64,000 nt of DNA from Catonia carolina (lineage: Eukaryota; Arthropoda; Insecta; Hemiptera; Achilidae), in NCBI GenBank assembly GCA_035578175.1, contig JAQMRL010000001.1, forward strand, positions 185,205,283-185,269,282, given 5' to 3'. Below are positions 29,401-36,750 of the stretch, in pieces; position 1 is the stretch's first letter; each line of letters opens with the position of its first letter. A program made the position numbers and the translations under genes. Below the pieces are notes generated by a model. The model saw only the letters and a list, made by a program, of their open reading frames with translations. It did no database searches and was not told the DNA's origin.

Positions 29401-32400
29401 CTGTTGTATAACTATCTGTTGCATGCTGCATTTAAACAGAAGGTATTACCTACAAAGTATGATATTCAAGTATACTGCCAAAATAAAAGTTTTGGAATTA
29501 CAACTTGCTATTAGAAAGCAAAGTTCTACTGATCTGTGTCCATTGGTAATAATTATTGTGTATGTAACCAACCTAACCCTAAATTATTGTTGAATATATA
29601 TTTTGTATATCGGGTGTCCCACGGAATTTGAACCTTAGGGAAATAATATTTAAACTAATGAAAATAAATGTTCTTTCCCTATGGTTCAAATTCCATGGAA
29701 GACCCGGTATAAATAATATAATATGAATTATATTTATTATTTTATCAAACATCCTAATGTAGGATTTTAATTTCAAATTGTATTAAATATATGTGTTAAT
29801 AAAAATATAACTTTAAACCACCAGTAATATGGTAAACAGTTAACACTTACCAATTATAGCGCTTTTGTCCATAAAATGCACATCTTCAGTAATTTTTACT
29901 TTCTCTTGCCTATATGAATATATAGGAAGGAAAGTATTGTTTTCGTGTTTATTATTAAAATTTAAAACATCCTACTTCCATCATGGTAGATAAGGATTTA
30001 CTGTAAATCCTTATCTACCATGGTGGAAGTAGGATGTTTTAAATTTTAATAATAAAATGTGCATTTTATGCACGAAAGCGCTATAATTGGTAAGTAAATC
30101 CTTATCAGTTATCCTTAGGATTTACTGTAAATCCTTATCTACCATGGTGGAAGTAGGATGTTTTAAATTTTAATAATAAAAATTACTGAAGATGTGCTTT
30201 TTATGCACAAAAGCGCTATAATTGGTAAGTGTTAACTGATTACCGTATTACTGGTTTAAAGTAATAATATACATTTTGATAATCAATATAATACGGCTGT
30301 TAAAAATACCTTTATAGTATGTTAGATAAGATAATATATATTTTATCGTAAAAATAAGCCAGCAACAAGTTACAAAAACAATAAAATAAAAAGTTTGATT
30401 CTATTTTCTTAATGAATTTATATAATAAATTTCATTAACGTTCTTTTTAAACTGCATCAACTTTTATCTTTACTTACACATGTTTCGGTGGATGCACCAT
30501 CATCAGAGTTAATAACGTAATTGAAACCAAAAATTTTTTTCACTTATTTAAAATCTATAGAAGATGATACATCTTCAGTCATTATTAAATTAATTAGCCA
30601 AATTAAATTAATTTTAAATCAGTTTTATACAAATGACTGAAGATGTATCATCTTCTATAGATTTTAAATAAGTGAAAATATTTTTGGTTTCAATTATGTT
30701 ATTTACTCTGATGATGGTGGATCCACCAAAAAACATGTGTAAGTAAAGATAAAAGTTGATGCAGTTTAAAAAGAAGGTTAGTGAAATTTATTATATAAAA
30801 TAGAATTAATTTCAAACTGCAGGATGCATTATAAAGATTTATTTTTGAATAAAAAATGTAAACCAATAATTAGCTGGTCTCATGCTTTTTCATATGACAG
30901 AAGTGATACGTTTTGTCAAGACCAATTTAATGTTAATTCAAGAAACATTGATACAAGAATTTATTGGTACATGTAACTTTTGTATCATTTATATTAATGG
31001 TCGGATCACAATGACCTGAGGTATCTTTAATTTATGACATTAATTGTCAGTTCAATACCACTAAATGTATTTATTTTTATAAATAATTTTAAAAATCTGG
31101 TGTGACACACTCGCACAACTTTCTCTTGCCAATGCAAGTAATTAACAATAAACCTAACATTAGTAATAAAACATTAGAAATAAACAAAAAATAACCTCAA
31201 TAAGTATAACCTTATTTTAATCATGAATGAAAGACGTAAAATGAAAATCAACTTCAGTTTCGGTTAAAAATACGAAAAATCACTTTTTCACGCTAAACTA
31301 AGCTCTGTAGAAAAAAATGATCTAAATAAAAGTTGTAGATCTTTTAATTTACTATAAATTTTTATTGTATACATTTTTGTCGTAAACTGCATACTAAGGC
31401 CGAAATCTTGAAAGAAATTGATTTTTCACATGTTTTCGTGAGAAAAAAACAGAAAATTGCTAATTACCGTTAAACTAAGCGTTATACCAAAAAATGTTTG
31501 AAGTAAAAGTAGTAGGATTTTAAATTCTCTACAACTTTTATTGTATAAATTTTTGCGCTAAAATTGATAATAAAGCCGTAATCTTAAAAAAACTATGTTT
31601 TTATGTGAAAACAGCCTCACCAAGAATTTCAGCAAACATGGCACCTACTTTATCTTGTAGAGCATAAAAAATTGTGTAAATGAGGCGATTTTAAAAAAAT
31701 TGTAGGACTAGTTTTTGAGAAACTCGCAAAAAAGTGAAAAATTACACGAATAAACTAGTACTTCCGGTTGACCAATTTTGATGAAAATGTTCGTGTTGGT
31801 AGTGGTATGTAACTTAAATTTCAAGTTTGTATGATGTTCCATTTTTGAGATATTCTGTTCACACACAGACCAATCGCTAAAAACATGTTTTTTGGATTCA
31901 GGGGGTCTGAAATTGGGTAGATCCGGTGAAAACTCGATTTTGAAAAATCGACATGAAAACAATACTTTCGTTCCTATATATTCATATAGGCAAGAGAAAG
32001 TAAAAAAAAGATTACTGAGCTGAAATTTTAATTCATCATTAAAATAGTAATAGAATAATATGTTTGCTGCTGTAGATTGATTATGTGTGTGTTTAGTAAC
32101 AGCCACAGACTACTTGCCAACAATGATAACAGCCAGCTTGCCGTTAACAGCTTTCTTCCTCTCATCACTTTTAATATTGACTGTTCATTTTAATATTCGT
32201 TGCTATTAATAACAATCTATTAATAAAACTATCTTTATACATCATTATTATTAGTAATAAATGATTTTGTTGTTCAAGATTATTTAAAAGCTCTCTAGAT
32301 TATCACTTAAATCAGAAATTATGTTGATTGAAAAGTTAATTACCATAAATAATTATTTAATAAAGGTACATTATTGTGGCTACTGTAATTAGTAATATGT

Positions 32401-33787
32401 ATTTGACATGGTACACAAAATCTTAACATAGGCCAAAGACCTGCTGAAGACCTGGGGTTGACAAATAAAGTGAGCAGGTGGTCAAGCCCACATGTTTTAA
32501 AATTGTACGTTATTTTTCACTTTCTCTTGCCTATATGAATATATAGGAAGGAAAGTATTGTTTTCATGTCGATTTTTCAAAATTGAGTTTTCACCGGATC
32601 TACACGTTTTCAGACCCCCTGAAACCAAAAAACAAGTTTTTAGCAATTGGTCTGCGTGTGTGTGTGTGAACAGAATATCTCAAGAACGGATCATCGTACG
32701 AACTTCAGACTTGAAACTTAAGTTGCATACCACTACCGGACCCGACACAAACATTTTCATCAAAATCGGTCCACCGGAAATAGTAGTTTATTCATGTAAT
32801 TTTTCACTTTTTTGCGATTTTCTCAAAAACTGGTCCTACGATTTTTTTTTAAATTGCCTGATTTACTAATTTTTTTATGCTCTACAAGATAGGGTAGGCG
32901 CCATGTTTGCTGAAATTCTCGGTAAGGCTGTTTTCATGTAAAGAAATTTTTTTTAAGATTACGGCTTTAATATGCATTTTAACGCAAAAATTGATATAAT
33001 AAAAGGTGTAGAGAATTTAAAATCCTACAACTTTCATTTCAAACATTTTTTTATATAATGCTTAGTTCAGCAGTAATTAGCGATTTTCTGTTTATCTCAC
33101 GAAAAGGTGTGAAAAATCGATTTTTTTTAAGATTAAAAAAATTCATTTAATGACAAAAGTGTATATAATCAAATTTATAACAAAATTGAAAGATCTACAA
33201 CTTTTATTTATAATATTTTTCTCTACAGAGCCTAATTTAGCGTGAAAGAGTGATTTTCTGTATTTTTAAGCCAAACTGAGGTTGATTTTCCTTTTGTGTC
33301 TCACTCGTGATTAAAATAAGGTTATTTTTTTTGAGGTTAGTTTTTTGTTTATTTTTAATGTTTTATTACTAATGTTAGGTTGTATTGGTCATTATTTGCA
33401 TTTGGCAAGAGAAAGTTGTGTGAGTGTTTCACACCAGATTTTTTTTTATTAACTGGTGTTGTACTACAAGTAACAAAAAAATATTTTTTTAACTTTTTAT
33501 TGATTTCAATGTTTCTCTAGGTTATAGAATTCGCTTCTTTAAGTAAACCATTTGTTCGTCTGCTACGCCGGATATTTCTGACTGTACTTTTAGCCAACAA
33601 TGAAGAAGCTTTTACTGAAGTGTTCCAAAAAATAGCACGATCATCGAAATTAAATCTCTTCAAAGAAAGTATACGATTGTTCTTTCATCATTTCATTTTA
33701 AGAAATATCAATGAAGATTCTGATCAGATGATTAAATTGAAGGAAAGAGTTAAACTTGCTGAAAAATTAATGAATTTTATTTCATAA
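1..33787 (+). CDS. NOM1: NOM1/SGD1 nucleolar MIF4G-MA3 protein, spliced, 5' partial
   Basis: Nucleolar protein of the NOM1/Sgd1 family, which binds eIF4A-like helicases and is needed for 18S rRNA processing; the animal protein also targets PP1 to the nucleolus. Exons read here: 1-164, 4362-4957, 7683-7829, 10348-10510, 12641-12762, 14841-15040, 16331-16506, 21308-21495, 24430-24594, 28743-28874, 33521-33787. All splice phases close, giving 772 residues and a TAA stop. Seen in order: a basic coiled N-terminal part, an acidic Asp/Glu tract (exon 2), the linker KYVPPHLKAKL, a MIF4G domain (about residues 270-490, exons 3-7), the signature GRWWIVGSAW (exon 8) and an MA3 domain (about 570-690, exons 8-11). 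The start codon lies upstream of the window. Roughly 2.3 kb of coding sequence is spread over 33.8 kb because the introns are full of transposons. Family assignment is from recognition of domain order and motifs; only exon 1's donor is uncertain. Confidence 0.95.
195..298 (+). repeat. Short interspersed repeat with CTAAACAAC tail, copy 1
   Basis: About 100 bp matching 40867-40971 (shared: GGTAAACCRCCTCACTCC, ACAGGTTCAAACCAGCC, GGCTGATGACCTAAACAAC). It ends in an (AAC)n-like tail, suggesting the 3' end of a SINE or LINE. Lies 30 bp after NOM1 exon a. Confidence 0.7.
299..780. other. Intronic DNA, nothing recognised
   Basis: AT-rich intron 1 sequence. I see no gene, TIR, tail or internal repeat. 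Confidence 0.6.
781..1515 (-). repeat. Old, diverged REP1 copy
   Basis: Reads as a decayed REP1 in reverse: monomer-like text near 890-1030, then CTCAAGTTTCAACTTTGTAC, TTTTGTTCACACACA and AAAAACATGTTTT in REP1 order, and two GGGCAAGAGAAAGTAAAAAA end-like motifs at 1447-1505. Much more diverged than the other copies, so the family has been active over a long period. Confidence 0.55.
1516..2137. other. Intronic DNA, short (CA)n only
   Basis: Contains a short (CA)n run near 1812-1829; otherwise nothing recognised. Confidence 0.55.
2138..2453 (+). repeat. REP1 copy, truncated to its 3' third
   Basis: Begins within the second monomer (CGGCCTTAGTATGCATTTTA) and keeps the normal 3' end GTGTTTCACACCAGA followed by T. 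The 5' two thirds are missing. Confidence 0.85.
2651..3592 (-). mobile_element. Tc1/mariner-like element, internally deleted (M1)
   Basis: Inverted ends GGGTGATTCAAAAAGAGCGC at both sides. On the - strand an open frame from 3427 to 2756 (223 aa) keeps the N-terminal helix-turn-helix region (ESTVRRLMKKFFETGS) and the C-terminal block PPRSCDLTPCDFHLWG. The central catalytic part with the first two acidic residues is gone, and full-length relatives are about 340 aa. Flanks are GTTATA on the left and GTTATT on the right, so the target duplication is not clean. Non-autonomous. Confidence 0.85.
3915..4319 (+). repeat. Old REP1 copy, 3' part
   Basis: Two diverged monomers (ATTGCTGCCTTAATAAGCAT, ACCTACAACTTCTATTTGTA) followed by ACTGGCAAGAGAAAGTAATT and CTTCACACCAGATT. 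Ends about 40 bp before NOM1 exon b. Confidence 0.65.
4362..4957 (+). CDS. NOM1: NOM1 exon b (acidic region)
   Basis: Starts after AACTAG and ends before GTAGGT. Encodes DICDESKIKSAVEAEKN, then a long Asp/Glu/Ser-rich segment including an eight-Asp run from GATGAT repeats (4624-4650), and ends SSDKTYEDIYGRKRDKQ. Low-complexity acidic tracts are normal for this position in the family. Confidence 0.88.
5080..5243 (+). repeat. tRNA-derived SINE (family A)
   Basis: A-box-like TGGTGTAGTGGTTAGCGC and B-box GGGTTCGATTCC mark a tRNA-like head, followed by a body with CTGTCTGCATTA and a poly(A) tail. Imperfect flanking duplication (TAGTGATTGTATATT / TAGTAATTGTATTGT). Confidence 0.85.
5401..5588 (-). 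repeat. tRNA-derived SINE (family A), reverse
   Basis: Reverse-orientation head ending GCGGCCGGC with B-box complement GGGATTCAAACCC, and the body variant with CATCAACTACAACGGTCATT. Flanked by a perfect 12 bp duplication CCTGGTTCTTTT (5389-5400 and 5589-5600). Confidence 0.92.
5728..6245 (-). mobile_element. Non-LTR retrotransposon 3' fragment
   Basis: Reverse strand encodes the region after the reverse transcriptase core (TLGRKTRKETQIKFYKVMAA, then EATEMRFLRRTKGCSRRDQL) followed, after a frame break, by RIPLSVLHYRPVGG. It ends in a GAGAAGAAG-type tail. 5'-truncated and broken. Confidence 0.8.
6261..7305 (+). mobile_element. Non-LTR retrotransposon, 5'-truncated
   Basis: Flanked by a perfect 11 bp duplication GATACTTTTTC (6250-6260, 7306-7316), so the insertion limits are exact. 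Encodes a reverse transcriptase from within the palm: GVRQGCVLSPLLFNMY, then FADDTVVMADT (the YADD-like active site). A frameshift near 6660-6680 follows, then the C-terminal region EAFEMWCYRRMLKIQWV. Ends in an (AAG)n tail. Endonuclease and first ORF are absent. Clade not assigned. Confidence 0.92.
7440..7595 (-). repeat. tRNA-like SINE (family B), copy 1
   Basis: Shares CCACTGTCTAGTATTCAAAT, TTTACTAGGATTTGAAC and GAAAATCAGCTG with 55060-55285. Contains a B-box-like complement (GGATTTGAACC). Confidence 0.7.
7683..7829 (+). CDS. NOM1: NOM1 exon c (start of MIF4G)
   Basis: Phase 0 at both ends, 49 codons: VAEKYVPPHLKAKL through GLLNRLAENNMHNIASQ. AG before 7683; donor GTTATA. Confidence 0.95.
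7830..8691. other. NOM1 intron, nothing recognised
   Basis: AT-rich sequence before the Helitron; no coding or repeat signature seen. Confidence 0.6.
8692..9453 (+). mobile_element. Helitron, internally deleted
   Basis: Starts TCTATACTAATATAATAAAG and ends with a CTGCT/AGCAG hairpin then GGGTTGCTAG, inserted between A and T, as canonical Helitrons do. Near 9293-9406 the + strand still encodes LSRAGSAEKQFILLPQGKE, matching the end of the Pif1-like helicase. The Rep region and most of the helicase are missing. Confidence 0.85.
9454..10347. other. NOM1 intron, nothing recognised
   Basis: No supported feature apart from the splice acceptor TTTTTTTTCAG at its end. Confidence 0.6.
10348..10510 (+). 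CDS. NOM1: NOM1 exon d (MIF4G)
   Basis: MDQLYMQNSRNDMNETLTK through ALHANVGTEIG, phase 0 to 1, donor GTAAGT. Confidence 0.95.
10781..11114. mobile_element. MITE family C, copy 1
   Basis: About 40 bp inverted ends (YAGTYCAGCC then TTAGTTTGCTCCTA), TA on both sides, no coding sequence. Second copy at 53473-53808. Confidence 0.88.
11391..12379 (-). mobile_element. Mariner-like element, degenerate (M2)
   Basis: Ends CAGGGTATTCAAAAAGTC and its inverted variant, with TA flanks. The - strand encodes transposase pieces: HGKRMQYCEWFNNF, then IDGPIFFNETINAQQYC and GYFQQDAATAHTAH (second catalytic Asp region). The N-terminal part is lost and the frames are broken. Confidence 0.85.
12641..12762 (+). 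CDS. NOM1: NOM1 exon e (MIF4G)
   Basis: AHFLQAVVEKFDSLFG through NILLIIAYLYSFK; acceptor ATTATTACAG, donor GTAATT. Confidence 0.95.
12763..13872. other. NOM1 intron, a short direct repeat only
   Basis: Contains a ~65 bp near-duplicate (TGCAAATTGATTGTTTTAAA at about 13747 and 13838). Otherwise nothing recognised. Confidence 0.55.
13885..14726 (-). mobile_element. Retroelement with GC-rich tandem region and (ATT)n tail
   Basis: Flanked by a 12 bp duplication ATTTCCATATTT (13873-13884, 14727-14738). On the - strand it ends AAATAAAGGCGCTATTATT. The other end is GC-rich, unlike all neighbouring DNA, with two ~120 bp tandem units (CTTCGGAGGCAGCGGT, GGTGYTCGCTGCGT) at about 14405-14610. Looks like a LINE 5' UTR joined to its 3' end, or a SINE built from these parts. 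No long frame. Confidence 0.7.
14841..15040 (+). CDS. NOM1: NOM1 exon f (MIF4G)
   Basis: IFNCVLIFDILNKITD through LRGVGFILRKDDPVAVKN. Acceptor AAAAACAG, donor GTAAGT, ends phase 2. Confidence 0.95.
15194..15396 (-). repeat. tRNA-derived SINE (family A), reverse
   Basis: Poly(T) start, body TTTAACGTCCGACTGTTCTG, head complement GGGATTCGAACCC and GCGGCCGGC. Flanked by AGGCTCTATA at 15184-15193 and 15397-15406. It sits inside an old REP1 copy. Confidence 0.9.
15397..16090 (-). repeat. Old, diverged REP1 copy
   Basis: Reverse REP1 text: monomers (AGAAAATGCTTGAAATAGAA, ACTAATTGATGCTAAATTAA), then TTTGTTCACAAACACCCACA and TATGTTTTTTGGGTTC. The young (TG)n tract is absent. Confidence 0.7.
16331..16506 (+). 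CDS. NOM1: NOM1 exon g (MIF4G end)
   Basis: Completes a Lys codon from exon f, then SRVRYMLDVLTGIKNN through HYRKLLRTLIHKG and ISLEDLLK. Donor GTAAAG, phase 1. Confidence 0.95.
16507..17240. other. NOM1 intron, nothing recognised
   Basis: AT-rich; no repeat or gene signature seen before the mariner TIR. Confidence 0.6.
17241..19476 (+). mobile_element. Mariner-like element split by a REP1 (M3)
   Basis: Ends GGTGTGGCAATTAAATTC / its inverted form, with TA flanks. + strand encodes the N-terminal part from MSDSYYKQCVVNQF (17431), a frame break near 17530, then TRVFEWAERFKEGYELVDD. After the REP1 insertion (18034-18947) it resumes IHGIILREYGPAGQTVTGQF and WILHHDNTLAHRS (second catalytic Asp), and PYSLDIALCDFLF (third). 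The segment with the first catalytic Asp is degraded. Confidence 0.88.
18034..18947 (+). repeat. REP1, full length, nested in mariner M3
   Basis: Starts ACTTTCTCTTGCC after a T run and ends CACACCAGA before a T run. Contains (TG)n at 18151-18181 and the two monomers (18460-18645, 18640-18810). The end hairpin is shortened. It splits the transposase frame, so it is younger than M3. Confidence 0.92.
19477..19810. other. NOM1 intron, nothing recognised
   Basis: About 330 bp between mariner M3 and the inverted REP1 pair; no feature seen. Confidence 0.55.
19811..20308 (-). repeat. REP1, 3' half, reverse
   Basis: Starts at the reverse 3' end (TTTGGTGTGAAACATTCACA), runs through both monomers and stops where the next copy begins. 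Confidence 0.9.
20310..21241 (+). repeat. REP1, near full length, + strand
   Basis: Begins TGCCTATATGAATATATAGG, lacking the first ~10 bases; (TG)n at 20434-20464; ends CACACCAGA then T run. Forms an inverted pair with 19811-20308. Confidence 0.93.
21308..21495 (+). CDS. NOM1: NOM1 exon h (GRWWIVGSAW block, MA3 start)
   Basis: APEKGRWWIVGSAWTGGDN, an Asn-rich linker, then LAKKHRMSTDARRNIFCILI. Acceptor TTGTTTAG, donor GTAAGT. Confidence 0.97.
21780..23159. mobile_element. TTAA-flanked piggyBac-like element (E1)
   Basis: TTAA at 21776-21779 and 23160-23163, with inverted ends CACTTTCCAG / CACTTTCGAG. On the - strand near 22070-22130 an acidic stretch (DTDIDESYNPAENESDID, with a stop upstream) resembles the N-terminus of piggyBac-type transposases. 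No intact transposase, so non-autonomous. Confidence 0.65.
23264..23297. other. Perfect 15 bp hairpin
   Basis: ATCTGTAAAGGTACA, loop GATA, then its exact complement. Lies 100 bp beyond E1. Confidence 0.85.
23396..24317 (-). repeat. REP1, full length, reverse
   Basis: Starts TTTGGTGTGAAACACTCATA and ends CCTATATATTCATATAGGCA then AGAGAAC. Moderately diverged, with (CA)n interrupted. Ends ~110 bp before NOM1 exon i. Confidence 0.92.
24430..24594 (+). CDS. NOM1: NOM1 exon i (MA3)
   Basis: DYMDAFEKLLKLGLKGPQEQ through NFNPYYAYLAAQFC, phase 0 both ends, donor GTGAGT. Typical MA3 helices. Confidence 0.97.
24715..25330 (-). pseudogene. Decayed non-LTR retrotransposon 3' end
   Basis: Reverse strand gives LKFYKVMDTTVIKYGIE, later RKRYVGRPKKRWM and GTGACIAP, with stops between, then an AGAAGAAGAT tail. 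Same domain region as the fragment at 5728-6245 but older. Confidence 0.7.
25331..26055. other. NOM1 intron, a small hairpin only
   Basis: Contains a perfect 12 bp hairpin at 25837-25864 (AATAAGGCAAGC, loop ACCA); nothing else recognised. Confidence 0.55.
26200..27594 (+). mobile_element. Mariner DD34D-type, inactivated (M4)
   Basis: Inverted ends CAAGGGCTATCCACAAAGTC / CGAGGGCTATCAACAAAGTC with TA flanks, about 1.4 kb. + strand transposase from 26424: VITEGGVRQWCIRFKNGQ (HTH), ARWVPKILPE, then IITGDETWVKHV (first catalytic Asp). It is broken by several stops and frame breaks. The second Asp region is decayed, and the third reads LAPSNYHLF, with Asn in place of the catalytic Asp. Dead. Confidence 0.9.
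26285..26406. repeat. Two adjacent perfect hairpins with ACTA loops
   Basis: First: 26 bp stem 26285-26310/26315-26340, loop ACTA. Second: 28 bp stem 26347-26374/26379-26406, loop ACTA. Both lie in the 5' untranslated part of mariner M4. Confidence 0.95.
27674..27951. mobile_element. MITE family D
   Basis: About 30 bp inverted ends sharing GAACTAATGTCCCATAGCC; no coding sequence; nested in E2. Confidence 0.75.
28263..28742. other. NOM1 intron, nothing recognised
   Basis: Only a short direct repeat (AGTAACCTATAG) near 28687-28719, then the acceptor TTTTTTCAG. Confidence 0.55.
28743..28874 (+). CDS. NOM1: NOM1 exon j (MA3)
   Basis: MNFQYHLWDRIRELDDLKGF through ILEKALPLSVLK, 44 codons, phase 0; donor GTAGGT. 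Confidence 0.97.
28875..29607. other. NOM1 intron, nothing recognised
   Basis: AT-rich; no supported feature. Confidence 0.55.
29610..29707. mobile_element. Very short MITE (98 bp)
   Basis: Inverted ends YCGGGT... with ~40 bp complementary arms (GGAATTTGAACC motif in each), TA flanks. Almost entirely arms. Ends resemble the mariner M7 ends (CCGGGTGTCCCA). Confidence 0.8.
29738..30345. mobile_element. Palindromic Penelope-type repeat, family B copy 1
   Basis: Inverted arms around 29950-30052 (one wobble mismatch over ~50 bp), each carrying ATCTTCAGT/ACTGAAGAT and AGCGCTATAATTGGTAAG. The + motif at 30183-30222 has CTGAAGA and a GTGC/GCAC stem, but AAAA in place of GAAA. Part of the right arm is duplicated (30126-30182) and a 50 bp REP1 stub interrupts the left arm. 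Confidence 0.75.
29898..29946 (+). repeat. REP1 5' stub
   Basis: Only the first ~49 bases of REP1 (end hairpin plus AAAGTATTGTTTTCGTG), inside the B1 element. Confidence 0.85.
30469..30512 (-). ncRNA. Hammerhead-ribozyme-like motif (A1, - strand)
   Basis: Reverse strand: CTGATGA, T, GGTG-CATC-CACC helix II, GAAA, CATGTGTA (short helix III and cleavage triplet GTA), then AGTAAA able to pair (three strong pairs, then A-A) with TTAACT before the core. Confidence 0.65.
30712..30747 (+). ncRNA. Broken hammerhead-like motif (A1, + strand)
   Basis: CTGATGA and helix II GGTGGATCCACC are intact but the GAAA core reads AAAA, so catalysis is not expected. Confidence 0.6.
31096..32001 (-). repeat. REP1, full length, reverse
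   Basis: TCTGGTGTGACACACTCGCA to GGCAAGAGAAAGT, bordered by A runs. The (CA)n tract is almost lost (TTCACACACAGACC). Confidence 0.94.
32002..32518. other. NOM1 intron, nothing recognised
   Basis: AT-rich spacer between two REP1 copies in opposite orientation. Confidence 0.55.
32519..33438 (+). repeat. REP1, full length
   Basis: ACTTTCTCTTGCC to CACACCAGA, T runs outside, (TG)n at 32656-32668. Ends ~80 bp before the last NOM1 exon. Confidence 0.95.
33521..33787 (+). CDS. NOM1: NOM1 last exon and stop
   Basis: VIEFASLSKPFVRLLRRIFL, then IRLFFHHFILRNINEDS and KLMNFIS, TAA at 33785-33787. 88 codons after acceptor TTTCTCTAG. Confidence 0.97.
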   Translation, partial: VIEFASLSKPFVRLLRRIFLTVLLANNEEAFTEVFQKIARSSKLNLFKESIRLFFHHFILRNINEDSDQMIKLKERVKLAEKLMNFIS

Positions 33788-33849
33788 GTTCAATTGTGAT
33801 TATTTATTACGTTTTACAAAAATTATTTTTGTACATATTATAAGAATAT

Positions 33850-33945
33850 TGAAATATATTCTGGTGGTTAGAAAATATATATTTCAATTTTAAATAATAC
33901 GGCTGTTTAAAAATCCTACATAGGATGTTTAATAAAATAATAAAT
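33850..33945 (+). repeat. Family B fragment (right end only)
   Basis: CTGGTGGTTAGAAAATATAT through TACATAGGATGTTTAATAAA, identical to the outer right part of B2 and B3. Its AATAAA may serve as the NOM1 poly(A) signal; that is inference. Confidence 0.8.
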
Positions 33946-34171
33946 AAAAAAATAAAAATAATTATAAGAATAATGTAATATATTCGTTATTTATTTGTCA
34001 AAAGCAAATAAGTTGGTTTTGTGATGTCTCAGAATGAAAAAAATAAAACCTTATTGACTTAAAAAAATTTATATTACTGTACCACAATATAACCTCTTTA
34101 TCCAGCCACCACAGGATAAGAAATTGACCAAATTATTCAGTATGCAGTCAGGGGATCATTGGATCTTTTTT

Positions 34172-35096
34172 ACTTTCTCTTGCCTATATGAATATATAAG
34201 AAGGAAAGTATTGTTTTCATGTCGATTTTTGGAAATCGAGTTTTCACCGGATCTACACATTTTCAGACCCCCTGAACCCAAAAAACATGTTTTTAGCGAT
34301 TGGTCTGTGTGTGTGTGTGAACAGAATATCTCAAGAACGGAACATCGTACGAACTTGAAACTTGATACTTAAGTTACATACCACAGCCGGACCTGACACG
34401 AACATTTTCATCAAAATCGGCCAACCGTAAGTAGTAGTTTATTCATGTAATTTTTCACTTTTTTGCGATTTTCTCAAAACTGGTATTACGATTTTTTTTA
34501 AATCGTATGGTTTATTAATTTTTTTATGCTCTACAAGATAGGGTAGACGCCATGTTTGCTGAAATTCTTGGCGAGGCTGTTTTCATGTAAAAAAACTTTT
34601 GTTTTAAGATTGTGACTTTAATATGCATTTTAACGCAAAAATGTTTGTAATAAAAGTTGTAGAGAATTTAAAATTGTAAAACTTTTAGTTCAAACATTTT
34701 TTTGTATAACGCTTAGTTTAGTGGTAATTAGCGATTTTCTGTTTTTTTCTCACGAAAAGGTGTGAAAAATCGATGTTTTTAAGATTTCGGCCTTAGTATG
34801 CATTTTACGACAAAAGTGAATATAATAAAATTTATAGGAAATTAAAAGATCTACAACTATTATTTAAAGCATTTTTCTCTGCAGAGCCTATTTACCGTGA
34901 AAGAGTGATTTTTCCGTATTTTTATGCCAAAATGAGGTAGATTTTCATTTTGCGTCTTTCATATATGAATAAAATAAGGTTATGTTTACGTGGTTAGGTT
35001 TTCTGTTTAATTCTAATGTTTTTATGACGAATGTTACATTTTATTGTTAATTATTTGCATTGGCAAGAGAAATTCGTGTGAGTGTTTCATACCAGA
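34172..35096 (+). repeat. REP1, full length
   Basis: Followed directly, after TTTTTT, by another REP1 in the same orientation (35103). (TG)n at 34305-34318. Confidence 0.95.
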
Positions 35097-35233
35097 TTTT
35101 TTACTCTCTCTTGCCTATATGAATATATAGGAAGGAAAGTATTGTTTTCATGTCGATTTTTCGAAATCGAGTTTTCACCGGATCTATACGTTTTCAGACC
35201 CCCTGAACCCAAAAAACATGTTTTTAGCGATTG

Positions 35234-35268
<35 letters not shown>

Positions 35269-35640
35269 CAGAATATCTGAAGAACGGAACATCGTACGAA
35301 CTTGAAACTTAAGTTACATACTACTACCGGACCCGACACGAACATTTTCATCAAAATCGGTCAACTGGTAGTAGTAGTAGTTTATTCGTACAATTTTTCA
35401 CATTTTTGTGATTTTCTCAAAAACTGGTCCTACGATTTTTTTTAAAAATCGCCTGGTTTACTCAATTTTTTATTCTCTACAAGATAGGATAGGCGCCATG
35501 TTTGCTGAAATTCTTGGTGAGGGTGTTTTTACGTAAAAATAGTGTTTTTTTAAGATTACGGCTTTAATACGAGGTAGGGTCAAAAAGTTCCCGGAATTGG
35601 TTATTAAAAATTTATTAAAAATATTTATAACATTCTTACA

Positions 35641-36027
35641 TTATTTCCCTTCAAAATACTCTCCTCCTGCATCTACACATTTATTCCACCGTTCATATAA
35701 TTGTTGGAAACACTCTTGAAAGCCGTTTTTTGAAAGTTCCTTCAGCCGCTCCGTCGCATTTTCAATCACCTCTGACGAATCAGCAAAACGATGTCCCTTC
35801 AATGCCATTTTTAACCTTGGAAACAGGTAGAAATCTGGTGGTGCGAGATCGGGAGAATATGGAGGATGTTCCAGAGTGGTAACATTATTCTTGGCAAGGT
35901 ATTGTTTCACCATTAGGGATCGATGTGCTGGGGCATTGTCGTGCAACAAATACCAGTCATTCTCTGCCCATTTTTCAGGTCGTTTTCGTCGAATTGCATC
36001 TCGTAGCCGTTTTAAGATCTCTGTGTA
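35641..36027 (-). pseudogene. Mariner M5 transposase, C-terminal part
   Basis: Continuation in the same frame after the nonsense codon, with the second and third catalytic Asp and a normal end (VDAGGEYFEGK, stop). Confidence 0.9.
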
Positions 36028-36750
36028 CTATTCTTTATTTACTGTTCTCCCTTCAGGAATAAATTCATAATGAATCACTCCACGGTAATCAAAAAACACC
36101 TCCAACATCACCTTACCCCGGCTTCTGTCCAAGCGAAATTTTTGTTTTCTTGGTGAAGTTTTTGACTTCCATTCAGCGGACTGCCGTTTTGTCTGAGGGT
36201 CGTAAAGAAAGCACCATGTCTCATCACCTGTAACAATTTTGCGCAGGAAGCTGTCATCTGCATCAGCCATTTCAATCAAGTCCCTGGACATGGTCACTCT
36301 CATTTCCTTTTGCTCAGGGGATAACATTTTTGGAACAATGTGCAAGCAAACACGGTGCATGTTCAAGTCATTATGAAGAATGCTGTGAACACTCCCATGT
36401 GAAATACCAACTTCAGAGGCAATAGTATTGATGGTTGTTCGCCTGTCCGCACGCACAATTTGTCGAACGCGCTCAACATTGTCGTCTGTAGTGGAAGTGG
36501 AAGGCCGCCCAGTCCGAACGTCATCTTCAATTGTTGTGCGACCGTCGCGAAAACGCTTATGCCACTCGTAAACTGCTGTTTTCTTCATCGCAGAATTTCC
36601 GTATGCTTTTTTTAGCATCTCAAGAGTCTCCGAGGGTGATTTCTCCAGCAACACACAGAATTTAATATTGCCACGCTGCTCTAATGACGACATTGCACAA
36701 TCCGACGAAAGACAGAAACTACGATCTACAATATTAAACACCGAACGCAC
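36028..36750 (-). pseudogene. Mariner M5 transposase, N-terminal part up to the nonsense codon
   Basis: DNA-binding half and first catalytic Asp (GDETW). The stop falls where relatives have an aromatic residue before TEILKRLRDAI. The same frame continues after it to 35641, so a single base change separates it from a full frame. Confidence 0.9.

Larger units (their letters stand above)
30401..30803. mobile_element. Palindromic hammerhead element, family A copy 1
   Basis: Diverged inverted arms about 190 bp each, starting CTATTTTCTTAATGAATTTA and ending in the inverse, with a short spacer (TTATTAAATTAATTAGCC). Followed by TTCAAACTGCAGGATGCATT as in the other A copies. Confidence 0.85.

Noticed and set aside
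32558..32869. Open frames reading YEYIGRKVLFSCRF...EPKKHVFSDW in many places as a conserved protein
   Set aside because: They are the 5' third of REP1 read through the (TG)n tract. They recur only because the repeat recurs, lack consistent starts and stops, and run into the microsatellite.
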